64,000 bases of DNA from Novipirellula aureliae (GCF_007860185.1 NZ_SJPY01000008.1:273358-337357), one strand, 5' to 3'. Positions 55,923-63,919 are shown, numbered from the stretch's first letter. Made by a program: numbers and translations. Notes: generated from the sequence alone by a model not told the origin.

Positions 55923-57137
55923 ATGACTGTCACGCTTCAAACTTTGTTCCAACAACATTTCGACGGTTTCTCTCAAAGGCACCGTTGCACGCGTGACATG
56001 TATCGCGCGGCTTGGGCCGTTCGACATTGCCGTACTCGCGAACTCGGCGGGCACGTCAACAGTTGCCCCGAGGGGCACTACCATCAAATCGCCTACAACT
56101 CCTGTCGACACCGAAGTTGCCCGCAGTGCGGATGGTTGCCCAAAGAGTTGTGGCTCGATGGCTGGAGAAAGCGACTGCTGCCTTGCCCTCATCATCACGT
56201 GATCTTCACCGTCCCTCACGAACTCAACGACCTCTGGAGATTCAACAAGGCTGTCTTCGCCGATACGCTGTTTGCCGCCGCTTCACAGACACTCACGGAA
56301 CTACTCGGCGATCCCAAGTTCCTAGGGGGCCGCATCGGTATCCTGGCGGCACTGCACACCTGGAACCAGAGGCTGCAACGGCACGTCCATTTGCACGCGA
56401 TTGTCACTGCAGGAGGACTCGCCAGTGATGGGCAATGGCACAAACCGCAAAAGAAATGCTTGCTACCGCGAAAGGTCCTGATGATCAAGTTTCGCGGCAA
56501 GTTCAAAGCCATGCTCCGAGACACACTTCGGCGAGGAGTCCTGAAACTGCCGCCTGACTTCACATGCAATGACTTCGAGCGATTGTTGGGCAAGCTTACG
56601 GCTGTGCCTTGGAACGTGAAGGTCTACAACGCCTATCGTAATGGCGTCACTGTCGCAACGTATTTGGCACGCTACATCAAAGGTGGGCCGATCGGCAATT
56701 CTCGCTTGCTTTCGCTACAAGACGGGCAAGTCAGGTTTCGTTATCGATTGTCCGAGCGACAAGGAGGCGACGGGAAGCGTCAAGGGAAGACCCGTCTACC
56801 GGTCGAAACGTTTATCGGTCGTTGGCTACAACATGTGCCGCCACGGCGTTTTCAGACCGTGCGTGGCTACGGGCTCTACAGCGGCAACCAGCACTCGCAA
56901 TGGGAACAGGCCGCCAAGGCGTTAGGCATCGTTGAGGCCAAGCAGGTCGAAGAAGCTCGTTGTTGGCAGGATTGGTGCGAAGCAGCAGGGATGAGCGAAG
57001 CGTGTCGCTGTCCAAAATGCGGCAAGCAATTGATCAGTCACCACGAGTTCTCGGCAGGTCGCGGACCACCGCTGGCGGCTTTGTCATCGCGACCCAGGAA
57101 GAAACAAAGCATCGTTGCAGGAGGCATGATTGCATGA
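55923..57137 (+). CDS. IS91-family HUH transposase
   Basis: 404 aa, full length for the family. N-terminal zinc-binding domain with cysteines in CPEGHYHQIAYNSCRHRSC and CPQCG. HUH motif in RHVHLHAIVTAGG, and the tyrosine helix VATYLARYIKGGPIGNSRL with two Tyr, as in Y2 enzymes that move by rolling-circle transposition. A second Cys pair (CRCPKCGKQ) is near the C-terminus. Intact. By boundaries it lies wholly inside the first integron cassette (55865-57410) and is read in the cassette direction, 58 bases after the crossover. IS91/ISCR elements are known companions of class 1 integrons; here it seems to be the cassette gene itself or an insertion into a cassette. Confidence 0.93.
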   Translation: MTVTLQTLFQQHFDGFSQRHRCTRDMYRAAWAVRHCRTRELGGHVNSCPEGHYHQIAYNSCRHRSCPQCGWLPKELWLDGWRKRLLPCPHHHVIFTVPHELNDLWRFNKAVFADTLFAAASQTLTELLGDPKFLGGRIGILAALHTWNQRLQRHVHLHAIVTAGGLASDGQWHKPQKKCLLPRKVLMIKFRGKFKAMLRDTLRRGVLKLPPDFTCNDFERLLGKLTAVPWNVKVYNAYRNGVTVATYLARYIKGGPIGNSRLLSLQDGQVRFRYRLSERQGGDGKRQGKTRLPVETFIGRWLQHVPPRRFQTVRGYGLYSGNQHSQWEQAAKALGIVEAKQVEEARCWQDWCEAAGMSEACRCPKCGKQLISHHEFSAGRGPPLAALSSRPRKKQSIVAGGMIA

Positions 57138-57324
57138 ATCAACAATGGACACCCAACCCAATGTCACCGACGTTAACGAAGCTGCATCGACACGTCGCTG
57201 TCGGCTCTTCGCGGCAGCGAGTTTCGCGCAGCCAAACTTGCTTTACAGCGTTCCAGCTCGCTGGTAAAATCCTAAGCTCGAGGGCTCGATCGGCGATTCA
57301 AGACTCCACTCGATGATCCGGCCC

Positions 57325-57416
57325 GTGCAACCAATCGTTGCACCCCCGTTCGGCGTGAAACGTCTTTTGAAAGTCAAACTCCAACGGCCGAACAGGGGTG
57401 AACTTAAACGTTCTGG
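57325..57416 (+). other. attC: attC of cassette 0 (transposase cassette)
   Basis: R'' GTGCAAC, stem CACCCC-C-GTTCGGC against GCCGAAC-A-GGGGTG with a bulged G before CAC, an 8-base spacer, and R' GTTCTGG. Site ~92 nt. The 187 bases between the transposase stop and this site hold no gene. Confidence 0.75.
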
Positions 57417-58123
57417 GGCATGAGATTTTCGACACTCTCAAACGCGAAGGATTACCTCTTGGCAATGCGTTACGCATCGTTTTGGCTCTCCATACTTGTT
57501 CTGATCGCCATTACCCAAGCTGGGTGCAACAAGCGTAATCATGAGCAAACAACACCAGCGACTTGGCGTAGTGATCATCACGATGTCAGCTTTCAATACC
57601 CGCGTGACTGGACGCTATTACAACCATTCTTGGATTCTGAGAAGGCAGTAACTGCTGGTGCAATCGATAACACAACTGGGATGTCGCTCGTTATCAAACT
57701 AACAGAAGATGTTCCGAAAACCATGGTTTCTGATGAGACCTACTTTGAAGCCGTTCGGAACCAGATGCTCACCCACGCTTCTGGAAACACATTGCTCGAC
57801 GAATCTGAAACAGAATTTGTTGGCTCTCGCTATCACCGTATGCATTTCACCATGACGAACCCAAAATTCGATGGCGATTTTCGACAGGTGGCATATATTC
57901 GTCGGACGGGCGAATTCTGTATTGCGTGCCAACTCAACTATCCTGTTAGCACCGACAATCAGATTCCGCCACAATTGCAGTCACTTATTGACGGGCTTGA
58001 ACTGCCGTGACCGAAACACAGTCGTCACACTCAGAAATGCCCAGAACCATGTCGTGCACCGAAGGACCGCGTACGGCATTTACAAATGGAAACCACATTC
58101 GCGGTCCTCGGTGACGACCGCCG
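57411..58123 (+). repeat. Cassette 1, first copy of a duplicated 713-bp cassette
   Basis: Runs from TTCTGG to the G before TTCGCC. No difference from 62218-62930 was seen in a base-by-base reading. The duplication ends exactly at the attC crossover points on both sides, while the flanks differ completely. Confidence 0.9.
57465..58010 (+). CDS. Cassette-encoded lipoprotein, PsbP/DcrB-like
   Basis: 181 aa from the ATG at 57465, chosen because a lipoprotein signal follows directly (LSILVLIAITQAGC, Cys at residue 21). An ATG at 57420 would add 15 residues. The mature domain VSFQYPRDWTLLQPF, FEAVRNQMLTH, GSRYHRMHFTM resembles PsbP/DcrB-fold periplasmic lipoproteins. An identical gene lies at 62272-62817. 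Starts 54 bases after the crossover, ends 31 bases before its attC. Confidence 0.75.
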   Translation: MRYASFWLSILVLIAITQAGCNKRNHEQTTPATWRSDHHDVSFQYPRDWTLLQPFLDSEKAVTAGAIDNTTGMSLVIKLTEDVPKTMVSDETYFEAVRNQMLTHASGNTLLDESETEFVGSRYHRMHFTMTNPKFDGDFRQVAYIRRTGEFCIACQLNYPVSTDNQIPPQLQSLIDGLELP

Positions 58124-58129
58124 TTCGCC
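58041..58129 (+). other. attC: attC of cassette 1
   Basis: R'' CCAGAAC matches the cassette start GTTCTGG. Arm TCGT(G)CACCGA(A)GGACCGCG pairs fully with CGCGGTCCTCGGTGACGA except for the two bulged bases in brackets, the hallmark of single-strand attC folding. R' GTTCGCC. Confidence 0.92.
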
Positions 58130-58156
58130 GACTGAAATTCATGCTGCTAGATACGC

Positions 58157-58507
58157 ATGACCGTAGCTGAATACAACACCGAAGTCAGCCGATGCCAACG
58201 CCAGCTGTCCTGGCGCATGGCCTGCGCGCTCGCACCAATGTTTGCCGCGTTGGGCGTTGCGGGGATTGTTCGCTACAACAACCCAGACCTCGCCGACATT
58301 CTCGCTCCGATCATCATGTTTGCAGTCGGATTTCCGATCATGCTGCTTGGCTTTGTCCGTGCCGATAGGACCTATCGCAATTTCCCAGCGTTGGTTTGCC
58401 CGCACTGCGACGGAAATCTGTCCCGCATGAAATCCGTTATCATTGCGACCGGCAATTGCCCCAATTGCGGGCGTCGCGTGCTTGTCGATTCTTCAATCGG
58501 GACGTGA
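58157..58507 (+). CDS. Cassette 2: small membrane protein with zinc ribbon
   Basis: 116 aa. Two hydrophobic helices (RMACALAPMFAALGVAGI, ILAPIIMFAVGFPIMLLGF) and a C-terminal zinc ribbon (VCPHCDG...NCPNCGR, four Cys). No signal peptide. The ATG is 33 bases after the crossover. Function unknown; membrane-bound zinc ribbons of this size often take part in regulation or protein contacts. Confidence 0.75.
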   Translation: MTVAEYNTEVSRCQRQLSWRMACALAPMFAALGVAGIVRYNNPDLADILAPIIMFAVGFPIMLLGFVRADRTYRNFPALVCPHCDGNLSRMKSVIIATGNCPNCGRRVLVDSSIGT

Positions 58508-58538
58508 CATCGGTCTTTCACGAACCGTACAATGCGGC

Positions 58539-58630
58539 GGGTAACCATCGCGTGAACCGGAGAACGCGAGCTGAGCGATTTGGTTGTTAGAGACTTTTCC
58601 GCGCGTTCCCGGTTAGAGTAGTCGACGATT
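58539..58630 (+). other. attC: attC of cassette 2, R' mutated
   Basis: R'' GGGTAAC; arm CGT(G)AACCGG(A)GAACGCG pairs with CGCGCGTTCCCGGTT, with G and A bulged. The expected GTT at 58624 reads GAC, and R'' does not match the cassette start (GTTCGCC), so this junction has decayed or is a hybrid. Confidence 0.65.
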
Positions 58631-59280
58631 CGATGTGCTGCGCGACGTAAGTTCCTCGGCTTGGCCCTGGAATGTCGAGGGCCACTTACCCGCTTCAGGG
58701 ATGAGCCTTGTGATCAGGGTGGTCAGAGCCACAAGATATACCTATCGATCTTAGGAAGTGGGTTCGGAGGTGTCCAATCTAACCGCAGGTAGTCAGAGCA
58801 ACAACGCGTAAAAGGGACTCGCCTCACGACACCGAATCCTGCCAAGCGGCGATCATGGCCACCGAGCAGAAAAAACATCAAACGCCCAGTCTCCACCTGG
58901 AACGCACGACACATTTTAGTTTACCAAAAGCCTCTATCTGGCTATATTGGAAATCGCTTACTTTCAACCATACAACGCGTACCGTTCTGGCACTGTGAAT
59001 CTCGCCAACGCTTTGCGTTTCCTTTGCGTTTCTCTGCGTCTTCGCGCACTCTGCGTTAAAAAAACAATAAACGCGGAGATCACAGAGACGCAGAGTGTCG
59101 CAGAGAGGGTGGCTACGAAGAGTTGCGTGGTCGGTGAGTTGCTGGTGAGCAGGCAAGTCGATTTGGATTGGCCAAGTTTGCTTTTGCTCCAAAAGCCAGA
59201 ACCATGCAATGGTGACGGAGCGGCGGTGGACGCGGCTCTCAAATGAAAACTTAACTCCCGCCGCCCGCACATCGCCGACG
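58625..59280 (+). other. Cassette 3, no recognisable gene
   Basis: 656 bases. Near 59005-59110 it holds a CTCTGCG-rich imperfect inverted repeat around CTGCGTTAAAA, a dispersed repeat type common in many bacteria. Frames of 63 (minus) and 99 codons (plus, 58947-59246) have no known features and the second is largely made of the repeat. Confidence 0.5.
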
Positions 59281-59286
59281 TTCCCC
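59196..59286 (+). other. attC: attC of cassette 3
   Basis: R'' CCAGAAC; arm ATG(G)TGACGG(A)GCGGCGG pairs imperfectly with CCGCCGCCCGCACAT; R' GTTCCCC at 59280-59286. R'' fits a GTTCTGG start, not this cassette's present left end, again pointing to rearrangement around cassettes 2 and 3. Confidence 0.65.
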
Positions 59287-59401
59287 GACAGACACTGGAG
59301 TCCCAGCGTTCAACCAAAAATTTGACCTTGTTTTCCGGTCGATCGATGATCGGCTCCACCGCTTCAACTCCGTCGATGCGTGCGGACGTTGGAACTCTGC
59401 A

Positions 59402-59836
59402 TTGATTGACGACTTTCAAGCCGACGATAGCTTTGTCCGAACCACCGACGATCTTTTTGCTGACGCGGTTGCGCAACAAACGAACGGTGAATGCGTCACA
59501 TCGGATGGAATTGGAATAGAGAGCGTGACCATCGATTTCTGTCGGTCGATTAAACTGCATTTTCGACTGCTGTTCCTTGACGCTCCGGATGGATTCTGGG
59601 AAGCACCAGGGCAGTTTTCCGTAGTTCCTGACCCTACAAATACCGATCTTCAACTTGCCACACTCTCGTGCGGAGTGCGTGAACCCGATGGCGACTTCTG
59701 GTATCCTTCGAGCAACCGGAGACGCAGCGTCGTGCTTCCAGATGATTACGACTGGGCCTATTCCAGAACGCGCGTCTACGGTTCACAGACGATTTCAGCC
59801 TGGATGAAGACGCGAAGAAGGAGCGGGGAACCATGA
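59402..59836 (+). CDS. Cassette 4: unknown protein, start unclear
   Basis: 144 aa if the TTG at 59402 is used. The frame stays open and protein-like further upstream (FDLVFRSIDDRLHRFNS) to the crossover at 59281 but has no ATG or GTG, so the gene may have lost its start by cassette recombination. Contains FWEAPGQFSVVPDPTNTDLQ and FWYPSSNRRRSVVLPDDYDW; no family recognised. Cysteines and aromatics suggest a small soluble protein. The end overlaps the R'' box of its attC. Confidence 0.5.
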   Translation: MIDDFQADDSFVRTTDDLFADAVAQQTNGECVTSDGIGIESVTIDFCRSIKLHFRLLFLDAPDGFWEAPGQFSVVPDPTNTDLQLATLSCGVREPDGDFWYPSSNRRRSVVLPDDYDWAYSRTRVYGSQTISAWMKTRRRSGEP

Positions 59837-59938
59837 CATCGCTTTACGCTTGCTTGTCAAGCGTCCTAGCGGCAAGCGAGCCGAGCGTTTTGACATTGAG
59901 AATCTTTCGCGCGTGCCGGCTGACGCGTGTCGTTCGCC
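59824..59938 (+). other. attC: attC of cassette 4, weak stem
   Basis: R'' CGGGGAAC is the reverse complement of the cassette start GTTCCCCG, and R' GTTCGCC begins the next cassette, but the arms between pair poorly and the site is longer (~115 nt) than the others. Confidence 0.5.
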
Positions 59939-59958
59939 GACGACCAAACCGAAATCGA

Positions 59959-60363
59959 ATGCAACCGTTTTGTCCTAAGCATTGGCACCCTTCAACACGA
60001 GCAATGACAATGGAGACGCTCGATCATGAGCTTTCCGGCAATCACTTGTCCGTAGTACATTTCTGGGCGACGTGGAACAATATAGACAAAGCAATGGACG
60101 CCGACCTTGCCGCAATCAGGGTAGGATTTGATCAGGAGATCACTTTCCTGTGCATGGATACCGATCGCAAAGAAGCTTGGGACTTCATTCGAGCATGCCG
60201 CGTTCTCAATCTGCCGGCACTCGGGTTCTTTCGTGGGCGTTCACATGTTGACACGCTGGTCGGATTGCGGGAGCGTGACGTGCTTACCCGAAAGTTCCGT
60301 GATTGGATCAACCAGCAAAAAATGAACGGCGAACCAGACGATGCACGTGAGTCGCCGAACTGA
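59959..60363 (+). CDS. Cassette 5: thioredoxin-fold protein without active-site cysteines
   Basis: 134 aa from the ATG at 59959, 26 bases after the crossover; ATG 60004 is an alternative. LSVVHFWATWNNIDKAMDAD aligns with the thioredoxin active-site strand, but the CxxC is replaced by NNID. The cis-Pro loop (NLPALGFFRGRSHVDTLVG) is kept. Such proteins bind partners but cannot do disulphide exchange. The longer frame from 59833 starts in the previous attC and is unlikely. The end runs into its own attC, which is usual for cassettes. Confidence 0.75.
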   Translation: MQPFCPKHWHPSTRAMTMETLDHELSGNHLSVVHFWATWNNIDKAMDADLAAIRVGFDQEITFLCMDTDRKEAWDFIRACRVLNLPALGFFRGRSHVDTLVGLRERDVLTRKFRDWINQQKMNGEPDDARESPN

Positions 60364-60417
60364 GCTTATTGAAGTGGTACGTCGTTCGCGACGACCACGT
60401 GATCGTTAACGTTCCCC
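60328..60417 (+). other. attC: attC of cassette 5
   Basis: R'' GGCGAAC matches the cassette start GTTCGCC. Arm ACGAT(G)CACGTG(A)GTCG pairs with CGACCACGTGATCGT apart from the two bulges. R' GTTCCCC. Confidence 0.88.
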
Positions 60418-60445
60418 GACTGAATGGCAGTACTGAATACGCTTC

Positions 60446-61027
60446 ATGCTTTGGCCGATTGTCCTACCGTTTCAAATTACAGGCGTTGCTTTCCTGCTTG
60501 TGGTCGTACTGCTGACTGCCAGCCGAACGCCGCGGAAATGGAGTCGCATCAAGACACTGCTGATTTCGTCCACCGCGGCGATCGTTCTTTTCATACCCTC
60601 GTGCACTGGTGTCATGCTGGTCGCTGACTCAATCCGCTTCGGGCACTTTCATTACGACTCGTTCGACGCAATTCCCGACCTTCGATCGCAACGCTATTTG
60701 CCCAAGGCCGCATCGAACATTGAGATGCACAAGCACGCCAATGGCTATAGAGCACGGTACGACATATCCGCCACTGACTTTGACACCTATCTCGACGGAT
60801 TGTGGACGCAATACGGTGAGTATTCCGCCGTTGAACGTGGCGGTTTCATGGACGAGGGGCAAGCGGTGTCACCTGAACTATTCAACCATACATTTGACGG
60901 ACTAAACTGGACGTGTCCGTCGGCCGCTATCGTCTACTACAGCCCATCCGAGGGTGATGGCGGTGGCGCGACGTACTATTTTGATGCTGATGCTGGCCTA
61001 ATGTTTCAACGAACGGGGTTCTGGTAA
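60446..61027 (+). CDS. Cassette 6: membrane-anchored protein, unknown
   Basis: 193 aa. Two N-terminal helices (QITGVAFLLVVVLLTASR and ISSTAAIVLFIPSCTGVMLV) and an extracytoplasmic domain (about 70-193) rich in aromatics, ending in ATYYFDADAGLMFQRTGFW. No family recognised. Starts 34 bases after the crossover; its attC begins 15 bases after the stop. Confidence 0.72.
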   Translation: MLWPIVLPFQITGVAFLLVVVLLTASRTPRKWSRIKTLLISSTAAIVLFIPSCTGVMLVADSIRFGHFHYDSFDAIPDLRSQRYLPKAASNIEMHKHANGYRARYDISATDFDTYLDGLWTQYGEYSAVERGGFMDEGQAVSPELFNHTFDGLNWTCPSAAIVYYSPSEGDGGGATYYFDADAGLMFQRTGFW

Positions 61028-61042
61028 TCTCTGAGGAAATGC

Positions 61043-61133
61043 GGGGAACCATCCCGTGCACCGGAGCCGGGCTTGCGAGCGTTTTGGCAATGGTTGATTT
61101 TTTCTCCCGGCCCGGTGACGGGCACCGTTATGC
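61043..61133 (+). other. attC: attC of cassette 6
   Basis: R'' GGGGAAC matches GTTCCCC. Arm CCCGT(G)CACCGG(A)GCCGGG pairs perfectly with CCCGGCCCGGTGACGGG apart from the bulges. Its loop shares GCGTTTTGGCAATGG with the attC of cassette 7. R' GTTATGC. Confidence 0.93.
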
Positions 61134-61148
61134 CTTCACTGAACCAAC

Positions 61149-62138
61149 ATGGCAAAGAAAAAACGTAAACGCCGTGTCGGATCACTGAAGCACGAGTTGC
61201 TCACGAAGTCGCGTGAAGCAGCACTCGGTGCGATTCGGATTTTCAACGACCCGCAGGTCACATTCAAATCCGAGTCATTCATCGTCCTAATGAACATTGC
61301 ATGGACGTACCTGCTGCACGCGTACTACCGAGAAAAGGGGATCGAGTATCGTTACCACAGACAACGCAGCACTCGACGCGTCTTCAATAGAACGAAACAC
61401 GGTGCGTACAAGTATTGGGAACTCGAACGCTGCTTAAACGACGACGCATGCCCAATCGACAAAGACACCTGCAACAACCTGCGATTCCTGATCGGTTTGC
61501 GTCATGAGATCGAACATCAGATGACGCTCAGCCTCGACAACTACTTGAGCGGCAGGTATCAGGCTTGCGCCCTCAACTACAACCAATACATCAAGCAGTT
61601 TTTTGGTGACAAATTCGGTGTCGATTCACAGATCACGTACAGCATTCAGTTTCTTCAACTGTCGCAAGAACAAATGTCGGGCCCGGTCCCGGAGGTCGAT
61701 ATTCCACCGCGGCTTCGAGCGTACATTTCCGTTTTTGACGGTGCACTCGAACACGACGAATACAACAGCCCAAATTACTCATACCGCATGGTGTTCAAGC
61801 AGAAACTTGTAAACCGCCCCGGTCAGGCGGACCGCGTTATTGAATTTATTAAACCAGACTCAGACCTCGCCAAGCAGATCGACAAAGAGTACTGGGTACA
61901 GAAACAGGTTGAGAAACCTAAGTTCCGGGCTACCGACGTCTGCAAACGAGTAAAAGAGGCCGGCTTCACAAAATTTCGACCGACGCCGGAGCACTCTGGA
62001 ATGTGGAATGCAGAGGACGCCAAGGACCCGGCTAAAGGCTACGGCACCCTTGTCCAGGGTGTTTGGTATTGGTACGAAAACTGGATTGATCGATGTATCG
62101 AGCTTTGCCAGATCGCTGGCGACCGATACAAGGCATAA
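61149..62138 (+). CDS. Cassette 7: DUF3644 protein with HEPN-type motif
   Basis: 329 aa. Basic start ([20 protein letters not shown]), then [40 protein letters not shown] and [20 protein letters not shown], the DUF3644 pattern. RHEIEH fits the R-x4-H motif of HEPN RNases, which often act in phage defence or toxin-antitoxin systems. The C-terminal half ([39 protein letters not shown]) may bind nucleic acid. No antitoxin is in the cassette. Starts 21 bases after the crossover, and its stop codon is part of the R'' box. Confidence 0.85.
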   Translation: MAKKKRKRRVGSLKHELLTKSREAALGAIRIFNDPQVTFKSESFIVLMNIAWTYLLHAYYREKGIEYRYHRQRSTRRVFNRTKHGAYKYWELERCLNDDACPIDKDTCNNLRFLIGLRHEIEHQMTLSLDNYLSGRYQACALNYNQYIKQFFGDKFGVDSQITYSIQFLQLSQEQMSGPVPEVDIPPRLRAYISVFDGALEHDEYNSPNYSYRMVFKQKLVNRPGQADRVIEFIKPDSDLAKQIDKEYWVQKQVEKPKFRATDVCKRVKEAGFTKFRPTPEHSGMWNAEDAKDPAKGYGTLVQGVWYWYENWIDRCIELCQIAGDRYKA

Positions 62139-62223
62139 CAAAAAAATGCACCCGAGTCGCGAAGTCGGGCGTTTTGGCAATGGAGAATCTCTCGTCGCGA
62201 CCCGGTGATTTTAGATGTTCTGG
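62132..62223 (+). other. attC: attC of cassette 7
   Basis: R'' GGCATAAC matches the cassette start GTTATGCC. Arm AAAAT(G)CACCCG(A)GTCGCGA pairs with TCGCGACCCGGTGATTTT with one mismatch and the two bulges. R' GTTCTGG. Confidence 0.9.
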
Positions 62224-62930
62224 GGCATGAGATTTTCGACACTCTCAAACGCGAAGGATTACCTCTTGGCAATGCGTTACGCATCGTTTTGGCTCTCCAT
62301 ACTTGTTCTGATCGCCATTACCCAAGCTGGGTGCAACAAGCGTAATCATGAGCAAACAACACCAGCGACTTGGCGTAGTGATCATCACGATGTCAGCTTT
62401 CAATACCCGCGTGACTGGACGCTATTACAACCATTCTTGGATTCTGAGAAGGCAGTAACTGCTGGTGCAATCGATAACACAACTGGGATGTCGCTCGTTA
62501 TCAAACTAACAGAAGATGTTCCGAAAACCATGGTTTCTGATGAGACCTACTTTGAAGCCGTTCGGAACCAGATGCTCACCCACGCTTCTGGAAACACATT
62601 GCTCGACGAATCTGAAACAGAATTTGTTGGCTCTCGCTATCACCGTATGCATTTCACCATGACGAACCCAAAATTCGATGGCGATTTTCGACAGGTGGCA
62701 TATATTCGTCGGACGGGCGAATTCTGTATTGCGTGCCAACTCAACTATCCTGTTAGCACCGACAATCAGATTCCGCCACAATTGCAGTCACTTATTGACG
62801 GGCTTGAACTGCCGTGACCGAAACACAGTCGTCACACTCAGAAATGCCCAGAACCATGTCGTGCACCGAAGGACCGCGTACGGCATTTACAAATGGAAAC
62901 CACATTCGCGGTCCTCGGTGACGACCGCCG
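62218..62930 (+). repeat. Second copy of the 713-bp cassette
   Basis: Same length as 57411-58123 and no difference noticed (offset 4807). Flanks differ: left the DUF3644 attC, right GTTATCGG. Four complete junctions confirm that the unit moved as a cassette, not as a random duplication. Confidence 0.9.
62272..62817 (+). CDS. Cassette lipoprotein, second copy
   Basis: 181 aa, identical to the protein at 57465-58010 over its whole length. Same lipobox and PsbP/DcrB-like domain. Identity at the DNA level implies a recent copy event or strong conversion. Confidence 0.78.
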   Translation: MRYASFWLSILVLIAITQAGCNKRNHEQTTPATWRSDHHDVSFQYPRDWTLLQPFLDSEKAVTAGAIDNTTGMSLVIKLTEDVPKTMVSDETYFEAVRNQMLTHASGNTLLDESETEFVGSRYHRMHFTMTNPKFDGDFRQVAYIRRTGEFCIACQLNYPVSTDNQIPPQLQSLIDGLELP

Positions 62931-62936
62931 TTATCG
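62848..62936 (+). other. attC: attC of the second lipoprotein cassette
   Basis: Same sequence as 58041-58122; R' here is GTTATCG because the next cassette differs. Confidence 0.92.
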
Positions 62937-63062
62937 GATTGATGCGCTGGCGTTCATGCTGCAATTGGTGCGATGTTGTTGCTCGGTCGATTGATGCGCT
63001 GATGTCCCGTCTGCAATGTTTACTCGTTCGATTGTTGATATGTCTCGCTTCTATCTGCTACA

Positions 63063-63260
63063 ATGATCGCGATACCGAATCGGGGCGAATGTGTCACCGA
63101 AGGGGTCGAAGACTGGACCGACTCTGATCCAATGCCGCCGCTTAGTTCATCCTTGAAATTCTGCGTCGCCAACATCTCGTCGATCCCCATACTGTCCGAT
63201 AACCAATCGATGAACCGCAGTCGGCCACGAGCGTTTACTCTGTGGTCAGCGTTAATCTAG
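63063..63260 (+). CDS. Cassette 8: possible small protein
   Basis: 65 aa in a short cassette (62931-63281, 351 bp). It starts at an ATG and ends inside the attC, as cassette genes may, but the text shows no motif and there is no clear ribosome binding site. The cassette may equally be gene-less or carry a promoter or RNA. Confidence 0.3.
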   Translation: MIAIPNRGECVTEGVEDWTDSDPMPPLSSSLKFCVANISSIPILSDNQSMNRSRPRAFTLWSALI

Positions 63261-63287
63261 CCGACGCGGTTATCGTCGGCGTTCGTC
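63196..63287 (+). other. attC: attC of cassette 8
   Basis: R'' CCGATAAC matches the cassette start GTTATCGG. Arm CGAT(G)AACCGC(A)GTCGGC pairs perfectly with GCCGACGCGGTTATCG apart from the bulges. R' GTTCGTC. Confidence 0.92.
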
Positions 63288-63298
63288 AATCGAATACC

Positions 63299-63919
63299 AT
63301 GCGTTCCATCACCGCTCTAATTGTAACGCTAATCGCATGTACGCTCGGATGCAACAACGTTACCGTTGACGCTCCTTTCGGTGACTCCGTACGGACTTCT
63401 ACCCTTAAATCCTTTCGTGGAACATGGGCTGACAAGCAGGGGAACGTCTATTTCGTCGAACTTGGTGCGACGAGCGACCTCGTCGTTGGCTTCACAGAAT
63501 GGAATTCTGGGTCAAACGTTTTTGAAACGCAAAGCGTTCCTATATCTGTACGGACAATACACAATCGAACATTTCTGTTCATTCCGCAGGACACTCGCAA
63601 GAACGACAAACTTGTTTTCTTTTGGCTCTCCGAGATCAAAGATGGCTCCATATTCGCTAGAGCCTGCAACGCAGACGCTTTTCGCAAGGCGGTAACTTCT
63701 GGAACGCTAGACGGAACCGTTGAAGTACGAAAGAATGACCGTTTTGACGTCCACCTCAAGAGTTCGGAAATGCTGAAGAAATTGCTTGCGTCCCCCGATG
63801 GTGCTCAACTCTTCGACGAGCAAGGCGACGCCCCACTTCGACAGCTGACGAACCAAACGGATGGGGAACCATCGGTTGCAACGGAGACATCTGAGGCACG
63901 TTGTCTAGGGCGGTTCTAG
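63299..63919 (+). CDS. Cassette 9: lipoprotein, unknown
   Basis: 206 aa from the ATG at 63299, 17 bases after the crossover. Signal peptide with lipobox (LIVTLIACTLGC). The mature domain (FRGTWADKQGNVYFVELGAT, NRTFLFIPQDTRKNDKLVFF) looks like a small beta-rich domain. No family recognised. An earlier in-frame start (63242) lies in the previous attC and is unlikely. Confidence 0.75.
   Translation: MRSITALIVTLIACTLGCNNVTVDAPFGDSVRTSTLKSFRGTWADKQGNVYFVELGATSDLVVGFTEWNSGSNVFETQSVPISVRTIHNRTFLFIPQDTRKNDKLVFFWLSEIKDGSIFARACNADAFRKAVTSGTLDGTVEVRKNDRFDVHLKSSEMLKKLLASPDGAQLFDEQGDAPLRQLTNQTDGEPSVATETSEARCLGRF
63847..63905 (+). other. Half or degenerate attC of cassette 9
   Basis: GACGAAC (63847-63853) matches the cassette start GTTCGTC. 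A second R''-like GGGGAAC with CAACGG(A)GACATC follows at 63863, but no matching L'/R' side is found before the window ends. Confidence 0.4.

Noticed and set aside
58964..59653. 229-codon minus-strand frame across cassettes 3 and 4
   Set aside because: Spans an attC site and runs against all cassette genes; no homology.
59833..59958. N-terminal extension of the thioredoxin-like cassette gene
   Set aside because: It lies in the previous cassette's attC region; the ATG at 59959 is inside the cassette.
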